Shown here: piece after piece, positions 34,813 through 43,490 of the stretch | How the letters are laid out: every line of letters starts with the position of its first letter | Numbering within the stretch: position 1 is the first letter of the stretch | Assembly: GCA_002702065.1 (NCBI GenBank) | Contig: NZXX01000002.1 | Span: 496,001 to 560,000 of the forward strand | Reading direction: 5' to 3' | Origin: Anaerolineaceae bacterium | Lineage (GTDB): Bacteria; Chloroflexota; Anaerolineae; Aggregatilineales; Phototrophicaceae | DNA: 64,000 nt | The notes under the pieces: generated by a model | Seen by the model: the letters and a program-made list of their open reading frames with translations, nothing else | Databases searched by the model: none | What the model was told of the DNA's origin: nothing | Made by a program: the position numbers and the translations under genes

Positions 34813-36411
34813 ATGTCCCCAACCTACCTCTCGCCAGGGGTGTACGTCGAAGAAGTCGATAAAGGTACGAAGCCCATCGAATCGGTCGGCACGGCTGTGG
34901 CTGCATTCGTGGGGTATACGGAAAAGGCTGTCGATATTCGTGATGGGGAAACCGTATCCCTGGTCGGCAAGCCCACCCTGGTCACCAACTGGAGCCAGTA
35001 CGTTCAGAAATTTGGTGGCTTTGTCGCCGACGTTTATACGCCAGACGCAGTTTATGGTTATTTTGCCAATGGCGGCGGCATTTGTTATGTCGTCAGTATC
35101 AAGACCATCGGGTCATCGGCAGACCCCAGCATGGCCACAGCGGCGACAATTGCGCTGCCCGGCCCGGATAACAAACCGGCCAAGCTGCTGGACATCAAAG
35201 CCCGTGAAGGCGGCCCCACCGGCAACAGTATTGCCGTCGAAATCAAGCACAACCCGCTGCCAACGGACGAAGAAGGCAAGGAAGTCAAAGGCGCCAAGCA
35301 GACCTTTAACCTCGTCGTGAACGTTGGCGGTCAGCCGTCGGAGAATTTCGATAACCTGACCATCGGCGGCGAAAACGATGTCGCGACTGTGGTCAAGCAG
35401 CGTTCGCGTCTGATCGAGGTGGAAGTGACCAGCGCGGCCAAAGCCGATATGGTTCCGGCTGCCGGTTCCTACAGCCTCACCGGCGGCGAAATCAAGACCA
35501 AGAGCATCACCCTGCGGGATTATCAGGGCAGTGTGTCCGAGCGTCGGGGCCTGGGTGGTCTCGAACCGCTGGATGACGTGACCATGATCTGCGTGCCGGA
35601 CCTGATGGCGAGCTATCAGGCGGGCGAGATCGACATGAAGGGCGTGCAGGCCGTGCAGCAGGCCGTGATTGATTATTGCGAAAATGTGCGTTACTGCTTT
35701 GCCGTCCTCGACGCACCCCCGGCCATGATGCCGCAGGAAATCAAGGAATGGCGCAACGAAGTCAACTACGACTCCTCACGTGCGGCGGTCTACTATCCCT
35801 GGATCGAAATCGCCGACATGACCGGCAACAATGGCCGCACCCGCAAAGTGCCGCCCTGCGGTCATATGGCAGGCATCTACGCCCGCACCGATGAAACGCG
35901 TGGCGTGCACAAGGCCCCGGCCAACGAAGTCGTGCGCGGCGCGCTCGGCCTCGAGGTGCAGGTGACCAAAGGTGAGCATGACCTGCTCAACCCCATCGGC
36001 GTGAATGTCATTCGTTCGTTCCCCGGACGTGGCATCCGTGTTTGGGGCGGTCGCACCCTTTCCAGCGATCCCTCCTGGCGCTATATCAACGTGCGTCGTC
36101 TGTTCAACATGATCGAAGAGAGTATCGAACGGGGTACGCAGTGGGTCGTATTCGAGCCCAATGATGAAGAACTGTGGGCGCGGGTGCGGCGCGACGTGCG
36201 TGCCTTCCTGACTCTGGTCTGGCGGACGGGGGCGCTGTTTGGTAGCTCACCGGACCAGGCCTTCTACGTCAAATGTGATGCTGAAACCAACCCGCCGGAA
36301 GTGCGCGATGTCGGCCAGATGATTGTCGAGATCGGGCTTGCTCCGGTTAAACCGGCAGAATTTGTGATTTTCCGCATCAGCCAGTGGGCTGGGCCAGACG
36401 CTGAAGCGTAG
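34813..36411 (+). CDS. Contractile tail sheath protein
   Basis: 532 residues, start preceded by AAGGAG. The N-terminus LSPGVYVEEV is the standard sheath opening. The C-terminal conserved part has NVIRSFPGRGIRVWGGRT, RYINVRRLFNMIEESI, then FYVKCDAETNPPE and VEIGLAPVKPAEFVIFRI. Sheath subunits stack round the tube and contract to drive it. The ~520-residue size is that of Afp/PVC and cyanobacterial/Streptomyces CIS sheaths. Only one sheath gene is present, whereas Afp has three. It is followed 20 bp later by the tube gene. Confidence 0.97.
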   Translation: MSPTYLSPGVYVEEVDKGTKPIESVGTAVAAFVGYTEKAVDIRDGETVSLVGKPTLVTNWSQYVQKFGGFVADVYTPDAVYGYFANGGGICYVVSIKTIGSSADPSMATAATIALPGPDNKPAKLLDIKAREGGPTGNSIAVEIKHNPLPTDEEGKEVKGAKQTFNLVVNVGGQPSENFDNLTIGGENDVATVVKQRSRLIEVEVTSAAKADMVPAAGSYSLTGGEIKTKSITLRDYQGSVSERRGLGGLEPLDDVTMICVPDLMASYQAGEIDMKGVQAVQQAVIDYCENVRYCFAVLDAPPAMMPQEIKEWRNEVNYDSSRAAVYYPWIEIADMTGNNGRTRKVPPCGHMAGIYARTDETRGVHKAPANEVVRGALGLEVQVTKGEHDLLNPIGVNVIRSFPGRGIRVWGGRTLSSDPSWRYINVRRLFNMIEESIERGTQWVVFEPNDEELWARVRRDVRAFLTLVWRTGALFGSSPDQAFYVKCDAETNPPEVRDVGQMIVEIGLAPVKPAEFVIFRISQWAGPDAEA

Positions 36412-36431
36412 GAAGAACGGAGAAATAGGAC

Positions 36432-36875
36432 ATGGCGGATTATAAAGATCCCGTAGTAGGTTTTAGTTTTAAGCTCGAAGTGCAGGGGCGTGTTAGCGGG
36501 TACTTCACCGAAATCGGTGGGCTGGGTTCTGAGCATGATGTGGTTGAACTGAAAGCCACCGACCAGAATGGTAATGATGTGGTGCATCAGGTACCGGGTC
36601 GCCTGAAATGGCAGCCGATCACCCTGAAGCGCGGTATTACCGATGTCCGCGACATCTGGGACTGGCGTTCCACCGTCGAAAAAGGGGATGTCCGGGGCGC
36701 CCGCAGCAATGGGTCGATCATCGCGCTCGACCAGCAGGGTACCCCGGTGGCCCGCTGGGACTTCCAGAATGGCTGGCCGTCGAAGGTATCCGGCCCGCAG
36801 TTCCAGTCGGACTCGAACTCGTTCGCCATCGAAGAAGTGACGATCGTCTACGAGTATATCGAGCGCGTTCAGTAA
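36432..36875 (+). CDS. Major inner tube protein (gp19/Hcp-like)
   Basis: 147 residues, the family length. Features are DPVVGFSFKLEVQG, FTEIGGLGSE, ITLKRGITDVRDIWDW and the C-terminal SFAIEEVTIVYEYIERV strand. It matches the T4 gp19/Afp1 tube family, whose hexamer rings form the tube expelled on contraction. It directly follows the sheath, so the two most abundant proteins share the strongest part of the operon. A stable hairpin follows. Confidence 0.96.
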   Translation: MADYKDPVVGFSFKLEVQGRVSGYFTEIGGLGSEHDVVELKATDQNGNDVVHQVPGRLKWQPITLKRGITDVRDIWDWRSTVEKGDVRGARSNGSIIALDQQGTPVARWDFQNGWPSKVSGPQFQSDSNSFAIEEVTIVYEYIERVQ

Positions 36876-36895
36876 TCGTAGCAAGCCATAAAATG

Positions 36896-36919
36896 GGCAG
36901 GGGTATCGTCGCCCCTGCC
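36896..36919 (+). other. Stable RNA hairpin after the sheath-tube gene pair
   Basis: GGCAGGGG (36896-36903) and CCCCTGCC (36912-36919) form an 8-bp GC-rich stem with an 8-nt loop. There is no T-run behind it, so it is more likely a partial terminator or a 3' mRNA-protecting structure than a full stop. Confidence 0.6.
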
Positions 36920-36994
36920 AGTTTCGCCTGATTAAAGTTATTTAAAAGTGTGATGATGTTTGCCCAGAGAACGCACAGCGCAGGAGCAGCAGGG

Positions 36995-37363
36995 ATGTCA
37001 TTTCAGGTCGAGTTCGATTTTGTCCTGCCAAAAGGATATATCGACGAGCGCGGCACCGTACACCGCGAGGGGACGATGCGCATGGCGACGGCGATGGACG
37101 AAATCACGCCGCTGCGCGACCCGCGCGTGCGCAACAACGAAGCCTATCTGGTGATTGTGCTGCTGGCGCAGGTGATTACCCGGTTGGGTACGCTCAACCG
37201 CATCACGCCGGAGATCGTCGAAAAGTTCTTTGCGGCAGATATCGCTTATTTGCAAAATTTGTATCGCGAGATTAATGAGGTCGAACCGCAGCAGATGCAC
37301 GTGGTGTGCCCCAACTGCGGTCACGAACATGAGGTGGAAATCCCCCTGTTGGGGGAATTGTAA
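36995..37363 (+). CDS. Small eCIS accessory protein with Cys/His cluster
   Basis: 122 residues from the ATG at 36995, which has GGAG 8 nt upstream; the frame extends to 36950 without a good ribosome site. Two strands (FQVEFDFVLPKGYID; GTMRMATAMDEI) precede a helical part (NEAYLVIVLLAQVITRLG). The C-terminal CPNCGHEHEVEI could bind zinc. Proteins of this size and order stand between the tube gene and the DUF6760 gene in related loci and resemble phage tail-assembly proteins. Its stop codon overlaps the next reading frame by 7 nt, as in phage tail chaperone frameshift pairs. Confidence 0.72.
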   Translation: MSFQVEFDFVLPKGYIDERGTVHREGTMRMATAMDEITPLRDPRVRNNEAYLVIVLLAQVITRLGTLNRITPEIVEKFFAADIAYLQNLYREINEVEPQQMHVVCPNCGHEHEVEIPLLGEL

Positions 37364-37536
37364 GCTACCCCCTCGACCGCCTGCACGAGGAGGTAGCGTT
37401 TATCGCTATCGGGTTGGGATGGAGCCATCATGAAATCCTCAGCCTGACGCATCAGGAGCGGGCCCGCTGGGTACAGCAGGTGAATCGTGTGAATAGGCGC
37501 CGCAACAGCATGGCTCATAGGCGCGAAGAGAGTTAA
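37357..37536 (+). CDS. DUF6760-type small protein with no standard start codon
   Basis: An open frame of 56 residues begins YPLDRLHEEVAFIAIG and ends HRREES. I recognise the opening as the conserved motif of the DUF6760 small proteins of contractile-tail loci. Between the previous in-frame stop (37330-37332) and this motif there is no ATG, GTG or TTG; ATT at 37357 is the only near-cognate codon. The frame is -1 relative to the gene before it, and GGGGG at 37351-37355 would allow a -1 slip to give a fused protein continuing GIVSYPLDR. So it is made either from an ATT start by reinitiation or by ribosomal frameshifting. It is helical and soluble. Confidence 0.7.
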   Translation: MVSYPLDRLHEEVAFIAIGLGWSHHEILSLTHQERARWVQQVNRVNRRRNSMAHRREES

Positions 37537-37541
37537 CGAGG

Positions 37542-37697
37542 ATGTCGCCCAACGCACCGGAGACCAGCCAGAACAACGAAGACAGGGCACAGACCGGCCA
37601 GGATGATCTGGTCCGTCAGGTGGCCGAACGTGTATGGGAACTGTGGCAGGAAGAACTGCGTCTGGAACGTGAACGACGCGGTGGAGCGAGGAGGTAG
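37542..37697 (+). CDS. Small 51-residue eCIS accessory protein
   Basis: 51 residues: a polar, disordered head (MSPNAPETSQNN), then a charged amphipathic helix LVRQVAERVWELWQEELRLE and an Arg-rich end. It starts 5 bp after the previous stop and ends 6 bp before the second tube gene. The helix resembles the C-terminal helix of the 822-residue protein encoded at 38162-40630. Similar short genes occur at this point in related loci. Function unknown; it may be an adaptor peptide. Confidence 0.65.
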   Translation: MSPNAPETSQNNEDRAQTGQDDLVRQVAERVWELWQEELRLERERRGGARR

Positions 37698-37703
37698 CGT
37701 TTT

Positions 37704-38165
37704 ATGCCCCCAACCGGTCAGCGCCTGGAGGCGCACCCGACTTTCCGGTATATGGTGAAAATTGACGGGATCGAACACGCGGTTTTCGCGGAATGCCGCT
37801 TGCCCAGTTTTCAGGTCGAAACACTGGAAATTCGTGAAGGCGGCCAGAACAATTACACGCATCAGCTGCCGGTACGCGTCAAGGGCGGGTCGATTACGCT
37901 GAAGTATGGCATCACCAAAAACGACGCCCTGCTCAATTGGTATCTGGAAGTGTTGGAAATTCTGATGCATGGCAAGCTGCAAAGCGTTACCCGCAGCGTC
38001 AATGTGACTATGTATGCGGTGGATCGCTCGAAGGTGGCGGTGTTCAGCCTGGAAGATGCCTACCCCAAGAAATGGTCCGGCCCCACGCTGAAAGCCGATG
38101 ATCGGGCGATTGCGGTTGAAGAATTGGAATTAGGGTTTACCCAGTTTTCGGTGACATACTCATGA
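37704..38165 (+). CDS. Second tube protein (Afp5-like tube initiator)
   Basis: 153 residues of the gp19 fold: FRYMVKIDGIEHAVFAECRL, ITLKYGITKNDALLNWYLE and a C-terminal IAVEELELGFTQFSVTY. GGAGG lies 9 nt before the ATG. It is diverged from the first tube protein, as expected for the ring joining the tube to the baseplate (Afp5). Its stop overlaps the next start (ATGA). Confidence 0.92.
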   Translation: MPPTGQRLEAHPTFRYMVKIDGIEHAVFAECRLPSFQVETLEIREGGQNNYTHQLPVRVKGGSITLKYGITKNDALLNWYLEVLEILMHGKLQSVTRSVNVTMYAVDRSKVAVFSLEDAYPKKWSGPTLKADDRAIAVEELELGFTQFSVTYS

Positions 38166-40630
38166 TTATTCAGCGTCGCTTTCGCCCTCTGGGCACTATG
38201 CTCCAGCGCTTTGGGCGAGGGCGCATCAACAATTACACGACGGTGACCAACCTGGCTTCGCGGGCAGAGATCGCCCCGTTTTGGGAGGGTGCTGCGGAAG
38301 AACCGCTGGTATGGGCCGACCCGGAAGTGGCTGAACCGGACGTGGAAGCCGCCGCCGACGTGCAGCCACCGCGGGCCGCTCGCCGCGCACCCCAGCCCCA
38401 GCGTCAGGTCCAGCGCCAGCCTGCCGCGCCGCCATCACCGGCTCCGTCCGGGCTGGTTTCGCAGCAGACGCCATCCGACCTGGCCTTTATTCTGGAACGA
38501 CACCGGCGCCAGATGGAGACGCAGGAATACGTCCCGCCGCCATCGCCCTTTAACCGTGCCAATGATGCGCCAGTCGGGATGCGGCAGTCACCGCGACCCG
38601 CCGCCGAGTCGACCGTTCAGCGCCAGGAAACATCCGCCCCGGCACCGACTCCCCCCGCTGCCCAGCCCTCTGCGCCTGCCAATGTTCCGCCGGTACGCCC
38701 GGCAGCCCCCACAGGCCGTCGTCGTGGCCGGGTGATCGAGGAGATTACACCGCCGCAGCCGGACTCAGACGACATGGAACTGTCGGCGTCTGTGCCGGAT
38801 GCAGCGCCGGACCTCGAACCGGATTTTGAGCCGGAGCCGGATAAGCCTGATCTGTACGAGGCACTGGTATCCGAAGGCATTGTGCAGCGGCGGCCAGATA
38901 CACCGCTGAATGACGCGGAAACATTTTCGCCCCGCACACCGGCGAACCGACCCGACGCCCCCCGTGATGTCCAGCGGCAGGCCGACCAGCCGACCTATAT
39001 CGACACATCACCGGCCCGGCCCACGCCGCGCAGGTCACGTTCGGAAGTGATTAATCGCCAGATCAACGCTGGCCGTGAAGCGCCGATAGCGGATGACGAG
39101 TCCCAATCAGCGGAACCACCGCCAGCGCAACCGTCGCAGCCGTCGCAGCCAGAAACCCCGGTTCAGCGGTCACTCGCCGAGTCGTTTTCTGATTCAGATG
39201 CGGATAGCGCCATCCCGGAAGCAGGCTCGTCCGAGGCGGATATGCTCGACATGCTCGGTTTGCCACCGGATACACCCGTGATGGGCCTGCGTGCGCCCGG
39301 CCAACCGTCGGCCCAACCTGCCGCATCACCCCCGGCCCCGCCAATCCAGCGACAACCCGCGCAGCCTGACCCGGTCAATAACGTACCGCCACGTGATGAT
39401 GCCACGCCGGAAATAACGGGCAGCGATCATCCGACTCCGCCATCCGGCACACCATCCGCCGTGATGCGCAGGGAGATTTTTTCCGGTTCGGATATGCCGG
39501 ACGACATGGACGCATTTGAGGATTTCGCTGCGCCCGGTTCATCAGACGCGCCCGCCAATTTCAGCACCGCCGAAACCGTGCTGCATGACGATCATGAAGA
39601 TCAGGGTCCAGCGCCCGATGCTGCGCCGCTGCAAAGATCACCGGCAGCCAACCCACCGGCAAGGCCCGATCAGGCGCCAACCCGGCCCATCACGCGACGC
39701 CAGCCGGACCGCATCGTGCGCCGTACCCCACAGGAGACCGCAGGTCAGAATGCTGTTGATGCTGCCGCGCCCGACTTTGTGGATGATTTTCAGGACGATG
39801 ACGACGATACGCCTGATGACATACAATCGAACGGATTTCCAGCTGATGTGAGTAATCCGGCATCAGCGGAGGGGCTACAACGGCGTGCGGCACCGACTCC
39901 GCCTGCGCATGAATCGACTGCGTGGGATACGGTGATGGATGACGATGCGCCGGAAGCGGATGTGGACACGTCGTCTGCTGCGATTACGACGGTTCACAAA
40001 GCTGTGACGCCGCCTGCAACGCCCGATACGCCCGTCCAGCGCCGCAGCACCCCGCCCGAATCGTCGGCGTCGACGCCGGTGCCTGATGGTGGGGCGTTGC
40101 CCTCGCCAAATCAACCAGAGGTTCCCCCTCGTGCCGGTTACAAAATTGAGGGAATCTCGCAGGTGAGCCAGAGCGAGGCGGCACCGGGGCAGGTGTATCG
40201 GATGAAAACGGGCGGCAAGTCCGCCGATGCGGATATGTCCAAGATCCCATCCAGCGGCCTGGGGGATGCGCTGCCGTCCAAGACTGGTAACGCGGAACCA
40301 CCCCCACCACCGGAAAGCCCGAATGGCTCCAAGCTGGAACTGCCCCCGGAATTATCCAGCGCCATGGAAGCCTGGAATACACCGGAATCTGATCTCAACC
40401 CGAATGCGACGACCAGCACCAGTTCCGGCAGCAACACGACAGCACCGGCCTCGTCCGAAAGCCAGAGCGCAACAGCCCCGGCCCAGCCCGAAAATGGCGA
40501 TGTTGCCGCTGAAGAAGCGGCACCGGGCGAAGACGGCGGTGGTGTCGATATCGAACAAATGGCGCGTGATGTGTACAACCGGCTGCGTGATCGCCTGCGC
40601 ATCGAGCAGGAACGTCGTTCACGACATTAG
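38162..40630 (+). CDS. Large disordered proline-rich eCIS protein with QR motifs
   Basis: 822 residues. The basic N-terminus (IIQRRFRPLGTMLQRFGRGR) is followed by ~700 residues of Pro/Ala/Asp/Ser/Glu-rich, probably disordered chain with some nine [IVL]QR motifs (VQRQ, IQRQ, VQRS, LQRR). The last ~25 residues form a charged helix, DVYNRLRDRLRIEQERRS. It starts in an ATGA overlap with the tube gene, so translation is coupled. No hydrophobic tape-measure region is seen, though its position between tube and LysM genes and its length leave a tape-measure or scaffold role open. The same QR motif recurs in the DUF4157 protein at 46662-47519. Confidence 0.75.
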   Translation: MIIQRRFRPLGTMLQRFGRGRINNYTTVTNLASRAEIAPFWEGAAEEPLVWADPEVAEPDVEAAADVQPPRAARRAPQPQRQVQRQPAAPPSPAPSGLVSQQTPSDLAFILERHRRQMETQEYVPPPSPFNRANDAPVGMRQSPRPAAESTVQRQETSAPAPTPPAAQPSAPANVPPVRPAAPTGRRRGRVIEEITPPQPDSDDMELSASVPDAAPDLEPDFEPEPDKPDLYEALVSEGIVQRRPDTPLNDAETFSPRTPANRPDAPRDVQRQADQPTYIDTSPARPTPRRSRSEVINRQINAGREAPIADDESQSAEPPPAQPSQPSQPETPVQRSLAESFSDSDADSAIPEAGSSEADMLDMLGLPPDTPVMGLRAPGQPSAQPAASPPAPPIQRQPAQPDPVNNVPPRDDATPEITGSDHPTPPSGTPSAVMRREIFSGSDMPDDMDAFEDFAAPGSSDAPANFSTAETVLHDDHEDQGPAPDAAPLQRSPAANPPARPDQAPTRPITRRQPDRIVRRTPQETAGQNAVDAAAPDFVDDFQDDDDDTPDDIQSNGFPADVSNPASAEGLQRRAAPTPPAHESTAWDTVMDDDAPEADVDTSSAAITTVHKAVTPPATPDTPVQRRSTPPESSASTPVPDGGALPSPNQPEVPPRAGYKIEGISQVSQSEAAPGQVYRMKTGGKSADADMSKIPSSGLGDALPSKTGNAEPPPPPESPNGSKLELPPELSSAMEAWNTPESDLNPNATTSTSSGSNTTAPASSESQSATAPAQPENGDVAAEEAAPGEDGGGVDIEQMARDVYNRLRDRLRIEQERRSRH

Positions 40631-40648
40631 CGTGAAGGAGTGTAACCA

Positions 40649-41317
40649 ATGCCACCACCGCAAACCAGAGGCGGGTTAGCACCTGCTTCAATCAAAAATG
40701 AAACGTCAGGGGATGAACTCAAGTGCATGTTCAACCCTTTTGAATATACTCTGACCAAGCAAAACCAGTGGGAGAAAAAACCCTCCAAAGGCAAGAACAC
40801 GCCTGAAGTGCGCTTCAAGCAGGGCGGTTCTCAGGTGCTCAAGCTCAAGGTGTATTTCGACACCCTGCAAACCGGCACCGATGTGCGCACCCACACGGAT
40901 AAACTGTGGACGATGATGATGGTGGATGACAGCACCCGCCACTCCGAATCCGACAAAAGCTCGCCGCCGGAAGTCTCGTTTATCTGGGGCCGGTTGTATT
41001 TTAAGGCTGTGCTGACCAACATGACCCAGAAGTTCATCCTGTTTGACGATCAGGGAACGCCGCTGCGCTGCGAAGTCGACCTGACGCTGGAGCAGATGAT
41101 TGACGTGGATGATTACGGCCCACAGAGCGCCGTCGTTTCGACCGCAACCGAAGCCGTCCCCACAGTCGCCCAGGCAACGTCGGCAGACCGCATAGATACA
41201 CTGGCTTCGCAGAATGGCCTGGCCCCGACCGACCATCGCAAGATTGCTGAAGCCAATAATATGGATAATCCACAGAAGATCTTGCCCGGTCAGTCACTGG
41301 TTATTCCAGGGAGCTAG
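40649..41317 (+). CDS. LysM-domain baseplate protein (Afp7/gp53-like)
   Basis: 222 residues with AAGGAG before the ATG. The N-terminal part has the Afp7 pattern (MFNPFEYTLTKQNQW; QVLKLKVYFDTL; PPEVSFIWGRL). The C-terminal ~50 residues are a LysM motif (DRIDTLASQNG, KILPGQSLVIPG). In injection systems this protein sits in the baseplate around the spike and tube; the LysM here is structural and need not bind peptidoglycan. Confidence 0.92.
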   Translation: MPPPQTRGGLAPASIKNETSGDELKCMFNPFEYTLTKQNQWEKKPSKGKNTPEVRFKQGGSQVLKLKVYFDTLQTGTDVRTHTDKLWTMMMVDDSTRHSESDKSSPPEVSFIWGRLYFKAVLTNMTQKFILFDDQGTPLRCEVDLTLEQMIDVDDYGPQSAVVSTATEAVPTVAQATSADRIDTLASQNGLAPTDHRKIAEANNMDNPQKILPGQSLVIPGS

Positions 41318-41320
41318 CCG

Positions 41321-43054
41321 ATGACTGTTGGACATGAGTGGGTCGAACAGATTGTCATCAAGGTCGACGGGACCAATATCCCGCATGACATGATGGACAA
41401 GCTGGTTGAAGCAGTGATCGATTCCAGCCTGCAACTGCCGGATATGTTCATCCTGCAATTTACGGATACGGACAACTTCGACATCATTGATGACCAGACA
41501 TTTGAGGTCGGCAAAGATGTCGAGATTCAGCTGGGTTTTGACGCGCCGAACCAGCGGACCGAGAAAGTCTTTAAGGGCGAGATTACCGCCATTGAACCCA
41601 GTTTCAACAGTGATGTCAGCGCGTCGCTGGTGGTGCGGGGCTACAACAAGGGCCACCGGCTCAATCGTGGCACGAAGATGCGCGAGTTCAAAAACGTGAA
41701 AGACAGCGATATCGCCAGCAAAATCGCCCAGGAGAATGGCCTGTCGGCACGGGTGGAGGCGACCAGCGAAGTTTACAAGCATGTTTACCAGCACAACCAG
41801 ACCGACATGGAATTTCTGAATGTGCGGGCGCAGCGCATCGGCTACGAAGTTTATGTTGATGAAAACAAGCTCTATTTTCAGAAGCCCAAAGGCGCGCGTG
41901 GCAATGCCGAACTGGAATGGGGCGCGCAGCTGCGCAGTTTTCGGCCCCGGCTGACGACATGGAATCAGGTGAAGAAAGTCACCGTCAAAGGCTGGAACCC
42001 GGAAACCAAGCAGGCGCTCATCGGCGTGGCGCAATCCAGCCAGACATCGCCCAAGATTGGCATCAACGGCACCGGCATCGACGCGTCAAGTAAATTCGGG
42101 ACATCGCCGGAAGAATATGTGGTGCGCCGTCCGGTTTACACGCAGCGCGAAGCAGAGATACTGGCCCAGGCACTGCTGGACGAGATCAACGCCGGGTATG
42201 TCGAGGCCGATGGCATTGCATTCGGCAACCCGACCCTTAAGGCAGGCATGAAAGTCAAAATCAAGAAGGTGGGGCAGAAGTTTTCCGGTGAATATATCAT
42301 CACCGCCGCACGCCATATTTATTCACTGTCGGGCTACGAAACGCAGTTTACCGTGCAGGGTGCGCGGCCTCAGCTGATGACTGACCTGATCGAAAGCCAG
42401 TCCGTCTTTTCCAACCAGGAACGTTTCTGGGGCGGGGTGGTGCCGGCGATTGTCGTCAATATTCAGGACCCGGAAAACAAGGGTCGTGTCGAGCTGAAAT
42501 ATCCCTGGATGGACGACAACCTGAAAAGCGACTGGGCCAGGGTAGCGACGATTGGCGCGGGCAACGAGCGCGGCCTGTTGTGGATGCCGGAAGTCAATGA
42601 TGAAGTGCTGGTGGCTTTCGAGCAGGGCGACTTCAACCGGCCTTATGTGATCGGCACGCTCTGGAATGGCAAGGACAAACCGCCAGAGAGCTGGTCGAGC
42701 GCCGTAAGCAACAACAAGTCTGAAGTGCGGATGCTGAAATCGCGCGAGGGCCATATTATCAAGATGGTGGACGGGCCGAGCGATAAATATATTGAGATTG
42801 TCGATTCGGCTCAGGGGACAACCATCAAGATTGACGCCAATAGCAAGCAGTTGTCGATTGAATCCAAAGATCAGATTTCGATCAAGACCAATACCAGCAT
42901 GAAGGTCGAAACCACCAGCAATGTCGAGATCAAGGCGTCGGCCAATGTCGAGATTACAGCCAACGGCAACGTGAAAATTTCCGGCACGGGTAATGTCGAG
43001 GTGACCGCCAACGGTCAGTTGACATTGCGCGGCTCTATGGTCAATATCAATTAA
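41321..43054 (+). CDS. VgrG-like central spike protein (Afp8; gp27-gp5 fusion)
   Basis: 577 residues. The N-terminal ~350 residues correspond to gp27/phage late control D barrels (LVVRGYNKGHRLNRG; VYKHVYQHNQTDMEFL). An OB-fold follows (~375-460: GVVPAIVVNIQDPENKGRVEL, WMPEVNDEVLVAFEQG). The end is a repetitive beta-helix (NVEIKASANVEITANGNV). It forms the trimeric needle beneath the tube. There is no C-terminal effector extension. It starts 3 bp after the LysM gene. Confidence 0.95.
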   Translation: MTVGHEWVEQIVIKVDGTNIPHDMMDKLVEAVIDSSLQLPDMFILQFTDTDNFDIIDDQTFEVGKDVEIQLGFDAPNQRTEKVFKGEITAIEPSFNSDVSASLVVRGYNKGHRLNRGTKMREFKNVKDSDIASKIAQENGLSARVEATSEVYKHVYQHNQTDMEFLNVRAQRIGYEVYVDENKLYFQKPKGARGNAELEWGAQLRSFRPRLTTWNQVKKVTVKGWNPETKQALIGVAQSSQTSPKIGINGTGIDASSKFGTSPEEYVVRRPVYTQREAEILAQALLDEINAGYVEADGIAFGNPTLKAGMKVKIKKVGQKFSGEYIITAARHIYSLSGYETQFTVQGARPQLMTDLIESQSVFSNQERFWGGVVPAIVVNIQDPENKGRVELKYPWMDDNLKSDWARVATIGAGNERGLLWMPEVNDEVLVAFEQGDFNRPYVIGTLWNGKDKPPESWSSAVSNNKSEVRMLKSREGHIIKMVDGPSDKYIEIVDSAQGTTIKIDANSKQLSIESKDQISIKTNTSMKVETTSNVEIKASANVEITANGNVKISGTGNVEVTANGQLTLRGSMVNIN

Positions 43055-43083
43055 TCGAAGCGTATTCGAGGGAGCAGGTACAC

Positions 43084-43476
43084 ATGAACAGCGGTTTTCT
43101 TGGGCGAGGCTGGGCATTCCCCCCCCACTTAAATGACCGCGACCGTGTCTCGATGGTGGATGCCGATACCGACATCAAACAGGCGATCTACATTATCATC
43201 AACACCGCCCCTGGCGAACGGGTGATGCACCCCGATTTCGGCTGTAACATTCATGACATGATCTTCTGGCCGGCCAACGACCAGACGGCGGCGATTATCG
43301 AACGGCAGGTGACGGAGGCGCTGACCCGCTGGGAACCGCGTATCCGGCTGCACGAGGTTCGCGCCGTTCCGGGGGCGACCGAAGTCGGGCAGATGCTGAT
43401 TAATATTGTTTACGAGATTAAACAGACACATGATAAACGCAGTATGGTCTATCCGTTTTACCTGACCCCGGCATAG
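43084..43476 (+). CDS. Baseplate wedge protein gp25/GPW-like (Afp9)
   Basis: 130 residues with the gp25 core: DIKQAIYIIINTAPGERVMH, PDFGCNIHDMIF and the NIVYEI strand. gp25 links the baseplate to the first sheath ring. GGGAG is 9 nt before the ATG. Confidence 0.95.
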   Translation: MNSGFLGRGWAFPPHLNDRDRVSMVDADTDIKQAIYIIINTAPGERVMHPDFGCNIHDMIFWPANDQTAAIIERQVTEALTRWEPRIRLHEVRAVPGATEVGQMLINIVYEIKQTHDKRSMVYPFYLTPA

Positions 43477-43490
43477 AGAGGCAGCGTTTT

